Source: Paratrimastix pyriformis (taxonomy: Eukaryota; Preaxostyla; Paratrimastigidae). Taken from it: 64,000 bases of DNA. Numbering within the stretch: position 1 is the first letter of the stretch; each line of letters opens with the position of its first letter. The position numbers were made by a program, and so were the translations under genes. Under the pieces are notes generated by a model that worked only from the letters and a program-made list of their open reading frames with translations, had not been told where the DNA came from and did no database searches. Positions 14,514 through 25,200 of this stretch are shown here, one piece after another. The DNA lies in contig JAPMOS010000090.1 of assembly GCA_027972325.1 (NCBI GenBank), positions 96,277 through 160,276 of the forward strand. The letters run 5' to 3'.

Positions 14514-14860
14514 GTCTGGTAACCCCCCCACCCTGCGTGGGGGGATGGCCACACACCCAGGGGTCTTGACGCCACCAGCCTCGTTTGGTGGCTGCGGACC
14601 TAACCTTTGAGGGGACGAGGATCCCTCCCCGGATATGTGAGCACATCCCGGAGACCGCCGTGTGCTTGGGGGAATGAGGCGGTCGCGGCACTGGCCCTCC
14701 CCCCCTCCGACCTCCCGTCGGCGGCTGTAATTCCCATTCCCTGTTCGATTACCCCGCCCTGCCTGTTCAGCATGCACGCCGCTTGTTCGGATTAACAACC
14801 GAAATCAGCAGCGCATACCATGCCGGAGTGTGGTGGGAGGGGGGAGGGGGGAGGGGGACG
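14514..14860. other. Convergent intergenic region
   Basis: Space between the stop of the CASC3-like gene and the stop of the minus-strand methyltransferase gene. It contains CC-rich sequence and a short G-run (14830-14860). I see no gene in it. Confidence 0.5.
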
Positions 14861-15592
14861 CTATGGCTTGCGTGCCATGACACAGATCCACCTTCCATTC
14901 CGCCTGGTGACCACATCGCAAAACCCGGCCTCCTCGAGCTGTTCGCGAAGCTCCTCAACTGTGTAAATGGTCATCGGGACCACCCGTGCCAAGGATCCTC
15001 CGTCCTTCGGGCGAGAAAGCTCGTTGCCAATCACGAACGTGGCCCCCGATGCAGCTACCCGGGCAATCTCGCGGAACGATCCTGAGGGCCAGAAGTAGAT
15101 CGTGTCAAAGGCGGTCACCAGGTTGAAGGTCCCATCGGCGTACGGAAGGTGGGCAACGTCCGCAACACGAAGATCTAAACGGCCCGATTTTACGGCAGCA
15201 CGATTGTACTGCCCCGATCGTTCGATGCTGGCCTCTGAATAGTCAGCGCCAAATACCCGTGCCTTGGGAAACATTGTGAGGAGATGGGCAATGTTGTGTC
15301 CGCCGCCGCAACCCACATCTAAAGCCACGCGTGGTTCCTGGATCATCGCGCTGGGGAGATGGGAGAATACCCACCGCGAATGCTTCTCGTGGCAGAGATT
15401 CATCATCCTCATGAAAACTTGGCCGCAACAGGTCCGTTGGAGTTTTTGTAAGTTCGAGAGAACACGTGAAAACATCACAGCAGCAGCGGTTGGAACCTCC
15501 AGGAGCAGTGTCCCACCATGCCGGGGCACCCAGTTGACATGTGGGTAGGCAATACACCACCACAAACGCTCATGTGGGTCGGCCGAGCCCAA
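14861..15592 (-). CDS. SAM-dependent class I methyltransferase (Methyltransf_11 type)
   Basis: The frame encodes a Rossmann-fold methyltransferase. Motif I is VALDVGCGGGHNIAHLL, followed by VFGADYSEASIERSGQ (acidic residue at the end of beta 2) and LRVADVAHLPYADGTFNLV, with the carboxylate typical of motif III. The last third reads VEELREQLEEAGFCDVVTRR. This is the small-molecule Methyltransf_11 pattern; the substrate cannot be told. The 5' end is uncertain: the first 40 residues may be intron, an ATG at 15475 (MFSRVLSNLQKL) is an alternative start, and another exon may lie near 15620-15700. Confidence 0.75.
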   Translation of the reverse strand: MGSADPHERLWWCIAYPHVNWVPRHGGTLLLEVPTAAAVMFSRVLSNLQKLQRTCCGQVFMRMMNLCHEKHSRWVFSHLPSAMIQEPRVALDVGCGGGHNIAHLLTMFPKARVFGADYSEASIERSGQYNRAAVKSGRLDLRVADVAHLPYADGTFNLVTAFDTIYFWPSGSFREIARVAASGATFVIGNELSRPKDGGSLARVVPMTIYTVEELREQLEEAGFCDVVTRRNGRWICVMARKP

Positions 15593-15688
15593 CGCACACT
15601 CTCTTCGCCGCTCTTACCGAACATTTTCTGGTTTGAGCAGTTTCCGATCCTCGCAAAGACGCGCCAAGCCACCACATATTCGCCAATT

Positions 15689-17952
15689 TTACAATGGGAG
15701 AAATAATAGGAGGGAGGGGAGGGGAGGGAGGGAGGGGGAGGGAGGGAGGGGAGGGGGGAGGGAGGGAGGGATGTCGTGGAGGACGCAGTGGCACCCACCA
15801 CCGCGGCCCGTCGACTCGGCCTCATCCTCCCGGGAGACATCGTCGATCATCACCAGGCTGGCTGGGGCGGCCGCGAAGAGCCTGCCGTACCCCACGGTGG
15901 GAAACCCCCAACCACCACCGAGAAGGAGGGTTATTCCCTGCAGGAACGGAATGTCAAGCACACGTTTACGTACACGGGGCACACGGGGCACACCGCAGGC
16001 ACATGCAATGTCACCCATTCCTGTCACGGCTACGGGGCGCTCGCTGCTGCAACACCGAAAAGCGGAACAAGAGCGTGTGCACCCTGACCGCCACCCGGCC
16101 GGCCTGCTCGCCCGGGGCGTTCGGGTCCAGCGTGGGGCCCCTGGCCCGCCTGGCGCGCCCACCACGCAGCCGCCGCGGCCCCCAAGCGGCCACACGCCCG
16201 CATGGCCACACCCCGAACATACGCCTCCCACACCCCAGAGGGGCGGGCCTTCTGCGGTATGTGGGGTCGAGCATCTCGATGGGGTTGCCCTTGATGCGAA
16301 GCTCCTCCAGCCGGGGGAACCTCCGCAGCCCGGCCGTCGTGCGGATGTTGTTCTCGGTGATGACCAGCCGCCGCAGCTCGGGCATCGCGGGCAGGTCCTA
16401 GAAAGGGGGGGTGTGGAATGGAGGGAGGGTCGGGGAGGGGGGGATGGGGGGGGGGGGGGGGGGGGCGGTGGCCGGATGAGATCGGACGTGCTGGATGTGA
16501 AGTGTGGCGGTCTGATGGCGTGCGGCGGTGTGACGTGCGGCGGGGCGGCGAGGTGGCACGCGGCCATGGTGCGAGGTGAAGGGAAACTACCACCATCACC
16601 ACCAGATGGTGGCGTGTTGTCGCTGAGGGGGCGGCTGATGTGAGAATGCGCCCCGATCGGCATGAATACTCCTCGCGGCCAACACTCGCCGGGGCAGGCC
16701 CTCACGGCCAGCAGGCCGCATGGGAGGTGGGGTGGGGTGGAGATGCCCGGGGTGAGGTGGCCAAGAGCGATCGCGGAGAGGCAAATCGTGGAATGCGCGC
16801 GTCGGGGGGATGAGCGAATGAGGCCGATACCCATGGTGTGGCTCACGCCCAGGGTCATATGAGCGTAATGTCCCCATCCTGGATGACACCCGACCGATGG
16901 TGCGTGCGGACCGCGAAGGAGGCCACCTCGTTTCGGCTCATGTCCATGACCTGCAGCCGGGGCAGGGTGATCCCCCGGAGGGCCCCGATCCCGTTGTCGG
17001 TGACCACCAGGTGCTCGCACTGGGCCAGGTTGCCCAGCAGGGCCAGGAAGTTGGGCCGCTGGTACTCGTGGTACAGGTCCTGGTAACTCAGGTTGAGCTT
17101 CTGGAGCGAAGGAAGTGGGGGGGAGGGGAGGGGGGTTGAGACGGGGGGATGGAGACGGTGACGATGATGAAGACGGGGGGCGATGAAGACGGGGGCGATG
17201 GAACTGGAGGAGGGACCTTGACCGTGCGGAAGGAGGTCCAGTCCCGGGGTTTGATGACCTGCTTCAGGTGGTCCGGGAAGTCGGGATCGTAACACTGAGG
17301 GAACTTATCCGGGGGGGCTATCGACCGGGGGTTGGGTGAGCTGGGGGTGGGGTGGCATCGAATGGGGTGGAGCAGACGCATGCGAACAGTGGGGGCAATG
17401 GGGTCATACTTTGGGGCCACAACCCGGGTCTTGCCGGGCTCGGACACCAGGGGCACAATCAGATCGAAAGAGGCCTGAGGGAGAGGGATGGTCCGGGTGA
17501 GAAGGGATCGAAACCGAACGGACTTTGGGTTCCTCGTCCGGGGCTGGTTGGACAGCCGTCACCTCGGCCGGTGGGACGGTCACTTCAGGGTTGGGGGAGA
17601 CGGGCTCAGCGGGAAGGGAGGGGTTGGAGGTTGTGGGTCGCTCGTCAGGGGGGAGATGCGTGGTTGAAGACGATACATGGGTTTGTGCTGTAGGTGGAGC
17701 AGAGGTTTGAGCCGGTACAGGAGGCGGTTCAGGGTGGCTGGTGGGGGTGGATGATTTACCGGCGGAAAGAGTGGATTCGGAGACCAGATCCTTTGACTTG
17801 GGGAGTTCTTCGAGCTGGTGATTCATATCAGGATCTTTCCTTTCGTCCTGCTCCTGCTCCTCCGCATCCTGCAGCGGGGATGCATCTTTTGCCTCGGGAG
17901 CATGGCTGTTTTCCGAAATCAACGAATTGTCAGGTGAAGGAGGAGCGGGCAA
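15689..17952 (-). CDS. Leucine-rich repeat protein (SDS22/LRR-cap type)
   Basis: The disordered, acidic N-terminal part ([20 protein letters not shown], then Pro/Thr-rich) is followed by [20 protein letters not shown] and several LRRs spread over exons: [52 protein letters not shown]. Near the end [20 protein letters not shown] resembles the LRR cap that closes U2A'/SDS22-like arrays. Introns include G-runs on the plus strand (C-runs in sense) at about 16445-16465. The N-terminus is uncertain: the frame stays open upstream of 17952 without an ATG, and the in-frame ATG near 17830 ([10 protein letters not shown]) is a candidate start. The function is probably protein binding; the partner is unknown. 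Confidence 0.6.
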
Positions 17953-18098
17953 AGTGTCCTTCTGTTGCAGGACGCCTGGTTCGGGCAGGGCCGGCTCGTC
18001 GTCCTCCAGCTTGGAAAGAAAGCCTCTCGAATTTTGCCAATTGCTCCCCGGCTTGCTTAACCCCCTTTAGCCCGCCTTTCCGGAAAGAAAAAAAAGCG

Positions 18099-19381
18099 AT
18101 GTCTCACCGCAAGTTCGAAGCCCCCCGCCACGGCCACCTTGGCTTCCTGCCCAAGAAGCGCGCCGCCTCCCACCGCGGCCACATTCGTTCCTTCCCTAAG
18201 GACGACCAGTCCCAGAAGCCCCACCTCACTGCCTTCATCGGCTACAAGGCTGGCATGACCCACGTCATCCGCGAGTACGAGGGTGCAAAGGCCGTCAAGA
18301 AGGAGGCCTGCGAGGCTGTCACCATCCTTGAGTGCCCCCCCATGGTTGTCTGCGGTGTTGTTGGTTACATCGAGACTCCCCGTGGTCTCCGCACCCTGGT
18401 CACCGTCTGGGCCAAGTCCCTCTCTGAGGGTGTGAAGCGTTGCTTCTACAAGCGCTGGTACAAGTCGAAGCAAAAGTGCTTCTCGTCCTACGTCAAGTCC
18501 TATGACGAGTCCCACAAGAAGCAGCTGGAGCGCATCAAGAAGTACTGCACCGTCGTCCGCGTCCTCGCCAACACCCAGATGAACCTTCTCCGCTTCGGCC
18601 AGAAGAAGTCCCACATCATGGAGATTCAGGTTTGTTTATCAATTCCACAAAGTCACTCATTCCATTGTCTTCCCCACAATTATAGGTCAACGGTGGCTCT
18701 GTTGCCCAGAAGGTTGACTTCGCCTATGACCTCTTCGAGAAGACCGTCAACGTCCACGACCTCTTCCACGTTGAGGAGGACATCGATATCATTGGTGTCA
18801 CTCGCGGCCACGGTGTTCAGGGTGTCACTGCCCGTTTCGGCACTCGCCGTCTGCCCCGCAAGACCCACAAGGGTCTCCGGAAGGTTGCCTGCATTGGTGC
18901 CTGGCATCCTGCCCGTGTTTCCTGGACCGTTGCCCGCGCTGGCCAGTATGGGTCCGTTTTCAGGCATTCCTTATCCATTCTTATCTCATGGTTTTTGTTC
19001 TTTAGCTACTTCCACCGCACTGAGTTCGGCAAGAAGATCTACCGCATGGGCAAGGCTGAGGATCTCGCCAAGGCCGGTATGACTGAGGCCGATCTGACCG
19101 AGAAGTCCATCACCCCCCTTGGTGGCTTCAAGCACTACGGTGTCATTCGCAACGATTGGGTCATGCTCAAGGGCTGCGTCATGGGTGCCCGCAAGCGTGT
19201 CATCACCCTCCGCAAGTCCCTCCACCCTGTTAACCCCAACGACAAGCCGACCGTCATTAAGTTCATTGATACCTCCAGCAAGTTCGGCCACGGCCGCTTC
19301 CAGACCTACGCCGAGAAGGAGCGCCAGTTCACCGTTGGCAAGCCCGAGAAGGAGGAGGCCCCCATGGAGACTGTTGCTTAA
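18099..19381 (+). CDS. RPL3: 60S ribosomal protein L3 (uL3)
   Basis: Three exons, 18099-18629, 18686-18951 and 19006-19381, give 390 residues, the normal length for cytosolic L3. The N-terminus [20 protein letters not shown] and blocks such as [27 protein letters not shown]-type (here [18 protein letters not shown]), [13 protein letters not shown] and [12 protein letters not shown] are diagnostic. The protein forms part of the peptidyl-transferase region of the large subunit. Introns begin GTTTGT and GTCCGT and end ATAG and TTAG. The third exon restores [12 protein letters not shown] across a split Gly codon. Codon use is strongly C/G-ending, as expected for a highly expressed gene. Confidence 0.97.
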
Positions 19382-19977
19382 ACTCCTTCCGCCTTGTGCT
19401 TGGGGATTCTTGTTGGGCAGGCCTTCTTTCCCTTGTCCGGCTTGATTTCTCCTCGCTTTCGAACATGTTCCTGGAAAGGCTCGACATTCTTTTACCTGCT
19501 TTTCTCCTGGCTGGTGAGGGTGGGCGAAAAGGAAAAGGGGAGGCGAGGAACAAGCATAAGTCTCTATCCCTCGTGCAGCAAGACTCCCCGATTGGCAGCA
19601 CAGTGTGCGGAGCGGGGGGGCGTTTCGCATGGTCATCAGGGCTTGGGCGTCGCGCACGAGCTCTGTGGCGAAGGAGGGGAGGCACTGTTGGAGGCACAGG
19701 CGGATCTCAGGCGGGGAGGCCGGGGTGGCCCGAGAGGACAACCGGGACCACGCGGCGGGGTTGGGCGCCATTCCTTGGTCATTCGGCGAAGTGCTTTCGA
19801 TCGGTTCAAATACAGCGCGGTGTATTCTATTTCCAAGACAGTACTGGGAGGTGTCTTGTTCATCAATCATCGATCGTCATGTAAGAGGAGTGTTCATTGT
19901 ATGTCATTGCGTCAGCCTGCCATGCCCTTTTTTTGACAGCGGCCGGAAGAAATTTTCGAACTCCGTTGGGAGCCGCG
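19382..19977. other. Intergenic region between RPL3 and ALG10
   Basis: About 600 bases containing the RPL3 3' UTR and the ALG10 promoter. A minus-strand reading around 19590-19730 (EIRLCLQQCLPSFATELVRD) looks protein-like but has no clear start, homologue or splice partner, so I do not call a gene. Confidence 0.4.
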
Positions 19978-21907
19978 ATGTGGCCCAGACACCTTCTTGC
20001 GATTTTGGTGGTGGTCTATGCTCTGATCGGCGCAAGCGTGTTTTTGCTCATGCCTCAACCGTACATGGATGAAATCTTCCACGTTCCCCAAGCCCAAAAG
20101 TGGTGCAACAGTGATTTCTCATGGGACCCCATGATTACAACCCTCCCTGGACTGTCTGTCTCAACACCCACCGTTTTTCAAAACAACTTCGCCAGATATC
20201 TGACTTCCCTTCTTTTTCTGGGACCAGGAATCCTCTCCTCGGCACTTTTGAAAGTTTTGGGGGTTGATGTTGACGTCGCTGGGGCAGTGTGTCCAACGAC
20301 GCTGCTGCGACTGACCAACGCATTCTTCGGCTTGTTAACCGCGTGGCTCCTGTGGGAACTGATCCCGCCAGCCCGCAGGACGACGTCCAAGGTCTTCAAA
20401 GTGGTCTGTCGTATCACCCACGGCGCAAGGGAATGGCCTAAGCAACTCCATCCGGTAGTTGTGGATCCTCTTTTGCCCAGTCGGGTTCCTCTACTACTTT
20501 GTCTACTACACCGACGCTGGCGCCCTCTTTTGGCTTCTGATGGGCCATTATGTCCGTTTCATCGCATTTGCTTACGCCCACTTCTGTCCCCTAGTTGCTG
20601 ACCAAGAACCGGCCATTCCTCTCTGCGTTGGTCGGTACCCCCCCCCCCCAGCCCAGCCCAGCCCAGCCCAGCCCAGCCCAGCCCACAGCCCACAGCCCAC
20701 AGCCCAGCCCAGCCCACAGCCCAGCCCACAGCCCAGCCCACAGCCCAGCCCAGCCAAGCCAAGCCCATCACTTCATCCCGTTTACTTTTCTTCTGCGTTA
20801 TCACCTCCATCGCTACTTTGTAGGCCTGTGCAGCGGCGGTCCTTTTCCGACAGACGTCCATCGTCTGGGTCGCATATATTGCTGCGGATCATTTGCTAAG
20901 TGACCTCGAGTCCGATCTCCCTGAGTGTGCGAACCTGTCCCTCCAAGGAGTCTTCGCCAGATTTGCGGACTTACTTCGTTGTGCCTGGAAGATAAAAATT
21001 TACCTGGTGAAGCGCTATTGGGGCCATGTGGCGGTGGGGATTGGATTTGTTCTATTTGTCTTTCTGAATGGGTCGCTTGTTGGTCTGTTATCTTTCAGCT
21101 TCCTCCGAGGTACCACCTTCTCGACTAGTGGGCGACAAGGAGCATCACGTGGCGGGCGTGTCGTTTGCCCAACTCCTCTACTTTTCTCTCTTTGTGTGCC
21201 TCGCTTTCGGACCTCTTCTCGTCCCACTTCTGATCCGCGCCTGGAAGGTTTGTGCACTGCTGCGCTGCTTCCCTCAAATTCTTCCGTTCTGTCGGCAGGG
21301 ATTCATTCGCTCACCACGCCATTTTGTGGCGCTGGTAGTCTGTATCCACCTTTGCCTGACTTTCGGCAGGTTTGCTTTATCATGAGGTTTCTCGATCATG
21401 ACCGCTCCTTTTAGTGTCATACACCCTTATATGCTTGCAGACAACAGGCATTTGTCGTTCGCCCTTTGGAAGAACGTGATCCGCCCAGTCTCCACGATGC
21501 ATCTCCCACCCAAGGTCGGGACTGGCTTCTCCGGGTTGTGTTAGTGATTTCTTTGGTTCCAGATCACGTGGATTGATTATGTCGTGGGATACCTCCGTGA
21601 CCGCCGTGGACTCCGAATTTTTGCGACGTACACCTTGGTCTCTGTCCCGGTGACGCTCGCCGCCAGTCTGCCATTTTATGTCACCCCTCGCCTCACCACT
21701 CGCATGTGTAACCCATAGTGGCGGATATCCCCCTTTTCCATGGAATTTTATACATCATTGCTCTCACCCTCAATCTGGTGCCTTCATCCCTCTTCGAGCC
21801 CCGCTACTTCTTGACGCCGCTCACTTTCCTGATGCTCAACTACCTCCAGAGCACAAAGAAAGCTCCCCCAGCAACCCGTTATCCCATTGTACAGGTCTGC
21901 CCCCCCC

Positions 21908-21938
<31 letters not shown>

Positions 21939-22072
21939 ACACAGCCCCCAAAGCCCCAAACTGATCTATCTATCCGTCTCCTCTCCAGCGATTGGCAACG
22001 GTCTCTTCGATCGCCATTTCCCTTGGCACAGTGGCTCTCTTCCTTAAGCATCCCCTCCATCTGCTATGGTGA
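19978..22072 (+). CDS. ALG10: Alpha-1,2-glucosyltransferase ALG10 (DIE2 family)
   Basis: The enzyme adds the third and last glucose to the dolichol-linked N-glycan precursor in the ER lumen. Exon 1 (19978-20403) opens with a signal-anchor and the family hallmark [15 protein letters not shown], then [11 protein letters not shown]. Later exons read [31 protein letters not shown] (the FRQTNIVW motif), [35 protein letters not shown] and [16 protein letters not shown], all in canonical order. The last exon ([20 protein letters not shown]) is a membrane span and ends at TGA 22072. About eight exons; one intron is a (CAGCC)n tract (20641-20765), another has a C-run plus (CA)n (21900-21942). Confidence 0.93.
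20641..20765 (+). repeat. CAGCC/CACAGCC tandem repeat inside an ALG10 intron
   Basis: A C-run is followed by pentanucleotide CAGCC units that grade into CAGCCCA variants. It lies between coding exons of ALG10 and is therefore intronic. Confidence 0.85.
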
Positions 22073-22201
22073 AGATGCTGCACCCGGTCGTTTCGCTCTT
22101 GTGTTGTTCCGGGGAGGGAGGGAGGGGGAGGGGAGGGGGGGGCGAGAGAGCAGTGTGACGGCGCACCCAACGGAAGCGTCGCGAGGGGTGTGGGCGTTCC
22201 C

Positions 22202-25200
22202 TTACCTGTTGTCCTCCATCCATATGATGGGCACGTTGTTCTTCTTGCTGAACTTGTCGGCGGCCGCCCTGAGGGCCGGGGTCTTGTGGCCCGCCAAGAA
22301 GACGGCCTCGACATCGCGGTTGAACCGAACCTCGCCGTGGATCTGCCGCCGGCGCGGGTGATGACGTCAGTGGTGTGGCTCCCGGCCTGCAGGCCCATCC
22401 AGACCTGGATCTCCTTGTACGTGCCGATGACGCCCGAGTCGTGGAAGGGCTTGATCTCGTTGGCGACCTCCATCACCGCCTTGAACTCCTGGTCCGTGTA
22501 CAGCTTGAGCACGTGCCCTGCGGGGGGAGTTCGGGGTGGTGGTGGTGACGAACTGGGGGGGGGGTGCGGCAGGCGGGGCGATACCGACCGTAGTACTCGC
22601 AGCTGGCCAGGGAGTGGGACCCGCCGCCCGTGTCCTCGTTGGCGAAGCTGGTCCGCAGGCGGACGTTCTTCAGCAGCAGGTACGAGGTGCCGTACTGCGA
22701 GCAGCACTTGACCCCCACCGGGTCGTTGACAATGTTCTGCCCAGACGGGGGTGCGATGAAGGAGGGGAGGTGATGCTGCCGTGGATCACGGATATCCGTG
22801 AGGATGGCTGCTGATGCTGATGCTGATGATGCTGATGCTGGTGTTGCTGATGCTGGTGTTGCTGATGCTGGTGTTGCTGATGCTGGTGTTGCTGATGCTG
22901 GTGTTGCTGATGATGCTGATGCTGATGCTGATGCTGATGCTGATGCTGATGCTGACGCTGACGCTGACGCTGATGCAGATGCTGATGCAGATGCAGATGC
23001 TGATGCAGATGCAGATGCTGATGCAGATGCAGATGCTGATGCAGATGCAGATGCTGATTTTCCGACAGGTCGGCTCCCGAGTGTTTTGGGGTGTGGGTGC
23101 GCGTTGGCCAAACTCTGGCCCTGATGAGCGCGGTGAGACATGTTTGCCACACTGACACCACGACTAGCAATACCGCTTTGCCCAACCCACCAACACGGGG
23201 TGGACATTTCACCCTCCCTCCCCGGGGGGGTCCGGACCAGCACCCCGTACTTGCACCGCTCGGAGCCGGGGCAGTGGGGCGGGTAGAGCTGGTTGAAGAG
23301 GGTGTTCTCCCACTCGACCCGGGTCTGGTTGTTCAGGCAGCCGCAGCTCGTCTTCGTCTCGAACTGGTTCCTGTGCCGCCCAGCCGGGGGGGGGGGGGGG
23401 GGGGGGGGGGGCATATGAAGCGACACAGGGTGAGGGTGGCTCTGCGTGGCGGCGGTCTCAAACTGGTTCCGGTGCGCCCACGGCGGGGAGGGGGAGGGAC
23501 CCGTGTGAAGCAGCAGGGTGGCGTATGGGCGCGTGTGCGCATCGTGTGGGAGGTTGGGACTCGCGCCTGCCAGGGAGGAGGGGAAGGGGAGGAGGAGGCA
23601 GGGGGCGGACCTGTAGTTTGTGTCATCGGCGAACTTGTCCAGGAGCCGATCCGCGTGGAAGTCTGCCAGCCACCCAGCAGCCGGAAATCACCACGGGGGG
23701 TGGGCGAGCCAGAGGAATGAAGGCGGACGATGGCAGCCTCCCGAGGAGGAAGAGTCGCGGCGGGGGCGAAGGGGGGGCAGTGCGCCGCACAGACGGATGA
23801 TACTGCGGGCATTGGGAACCAGCGGCACACGCGGCGGCGGAGCCCGTGGTGCCGATTCGGGGCGGCGGCCCACATCGGGATGGCAGCCGATGCAGGCAGG
23901 CGGCAAGCAGCGCACCCCATCGCCCGGATGGGGACCAGCCACAAGCCGGCCACGGACAGGCGCAGTAGGGCCCCACCGACCCGCACCCGGGGGAAGGAAC
24001 GACCGACCGGACAACACAGTGAAACTGGTGCCGATTTGGGAACACAGGGCCACACACGCGCCACCCGTTGTACAGGCGCTCGCTTCCCACGCAGGAAGGC
24101 CGGCCAGCATCAGGGACATGGGCGCGCCCTCACCATCGCGGGGATGCGCCGCAATCACCACAGACAGAAACAGACACCACACAGACGCATAGACAGGCAC
24201 AGACAGACACAGACAGACACAGACAGACACAGACAGACACAGACACCACACAGACGCATAGACAGACACAGACAGAAACAGACACCACACAGACACATAG
24301 ACAGGCACACAGACCGACACGGGCAGGACACGGGCGCCTCATCGCGGATATAAACACCGGAGACACGGCCAGACGCGGACACGGACACACACGGCAGGGC
24401 ACGGACATCACCGCGGATGTATCGCAGACACGGACAGACACAGGCACAGGCGCACCACACACAGAGACACACAGAGACGGGCTGGGGGCCTCATCGCGGA
24501 TGTCCCGCACGCGTCGACACAGACAGCGCAGACACAGACGCACCACACACGGCAGGGCAGGGCACGGACATGGGGGCCTCATCGCGGATGTACCGCAGGC
24601 AGCGGATCAGCTGGTGCTCGCTGAAGCCGAGCCGCGTGGCCCGCTGGATGAGGTCCGGCTTGGCCCCCTCGGACAGCTGCGACAGGGAGAAGAAGGGTGC
24701 GTGTGCCGTCAGTGCGTGAGATGAGATGGAGGGGAGGATGAGGTCCGGCTTGGCCCCCTCGGACAGCTGCGACAGGGAGATGTGCCCACATGCCGATGCC
24801 GATGGCCGATGAGGGGAGAGAGAGGGAGACGGAGGGGTGGATGAGGCTCGGCTTGGAGGGCACAGGAGCGTGGGCGTGGGTGCCCCGAGGTGGTGGTTGG
24901 TGGTGGTGGTTGGTGGTGGTGGTTGGTGGTGGTTGGTGGTGGTGGTTGGTGGTGGTTGGTGGTGGTGGTGGTGGTGGTGGGTGGTGGTGGTGGGTGGTGG
25001 TGGTGGTGGTGGGTGGTGGTGGTGGTGGTGGTGGTGGGTGCGATGAGGGGTGATGCTCTCGGGATGAGGGATGCTCTCGGATCGCTGCGCCGCCCCCGCG
25101 AGGAGGAGCGCATGCCAGGGCAACCAGGGCAGGGGCGCATGCCAGGGCAGGGGCGTATGCCAGGGCGGGGGGCATACCAGGGCGGGGGGGGGGGGGGGGG

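Noticed and set aside
19585-19870. Minus-strand reading EIRLCLQQCLPSFATELVRD between RPL3 and ALG10
   Set aside because: It looks protein-like locally, but there is no start, splice partner or recognised family, and it sits in the short space needed for RPL3's 3' end and ALG10's promoter.
22798-23155. Plus-strand frames reading long Asp-Ala or Leu-Met repeats
   Set aside because: They are translations of the TGATGC satellite inside a minus-strand intron; no flanking coding signal exists on the plus strand.
24175-25043. Regular repeats considered as a CRISPR array
   Set aside because: There are no constant repeats with unique equal-length spacers. The units are degenerate microsatellites inside a eukaryotic gene.
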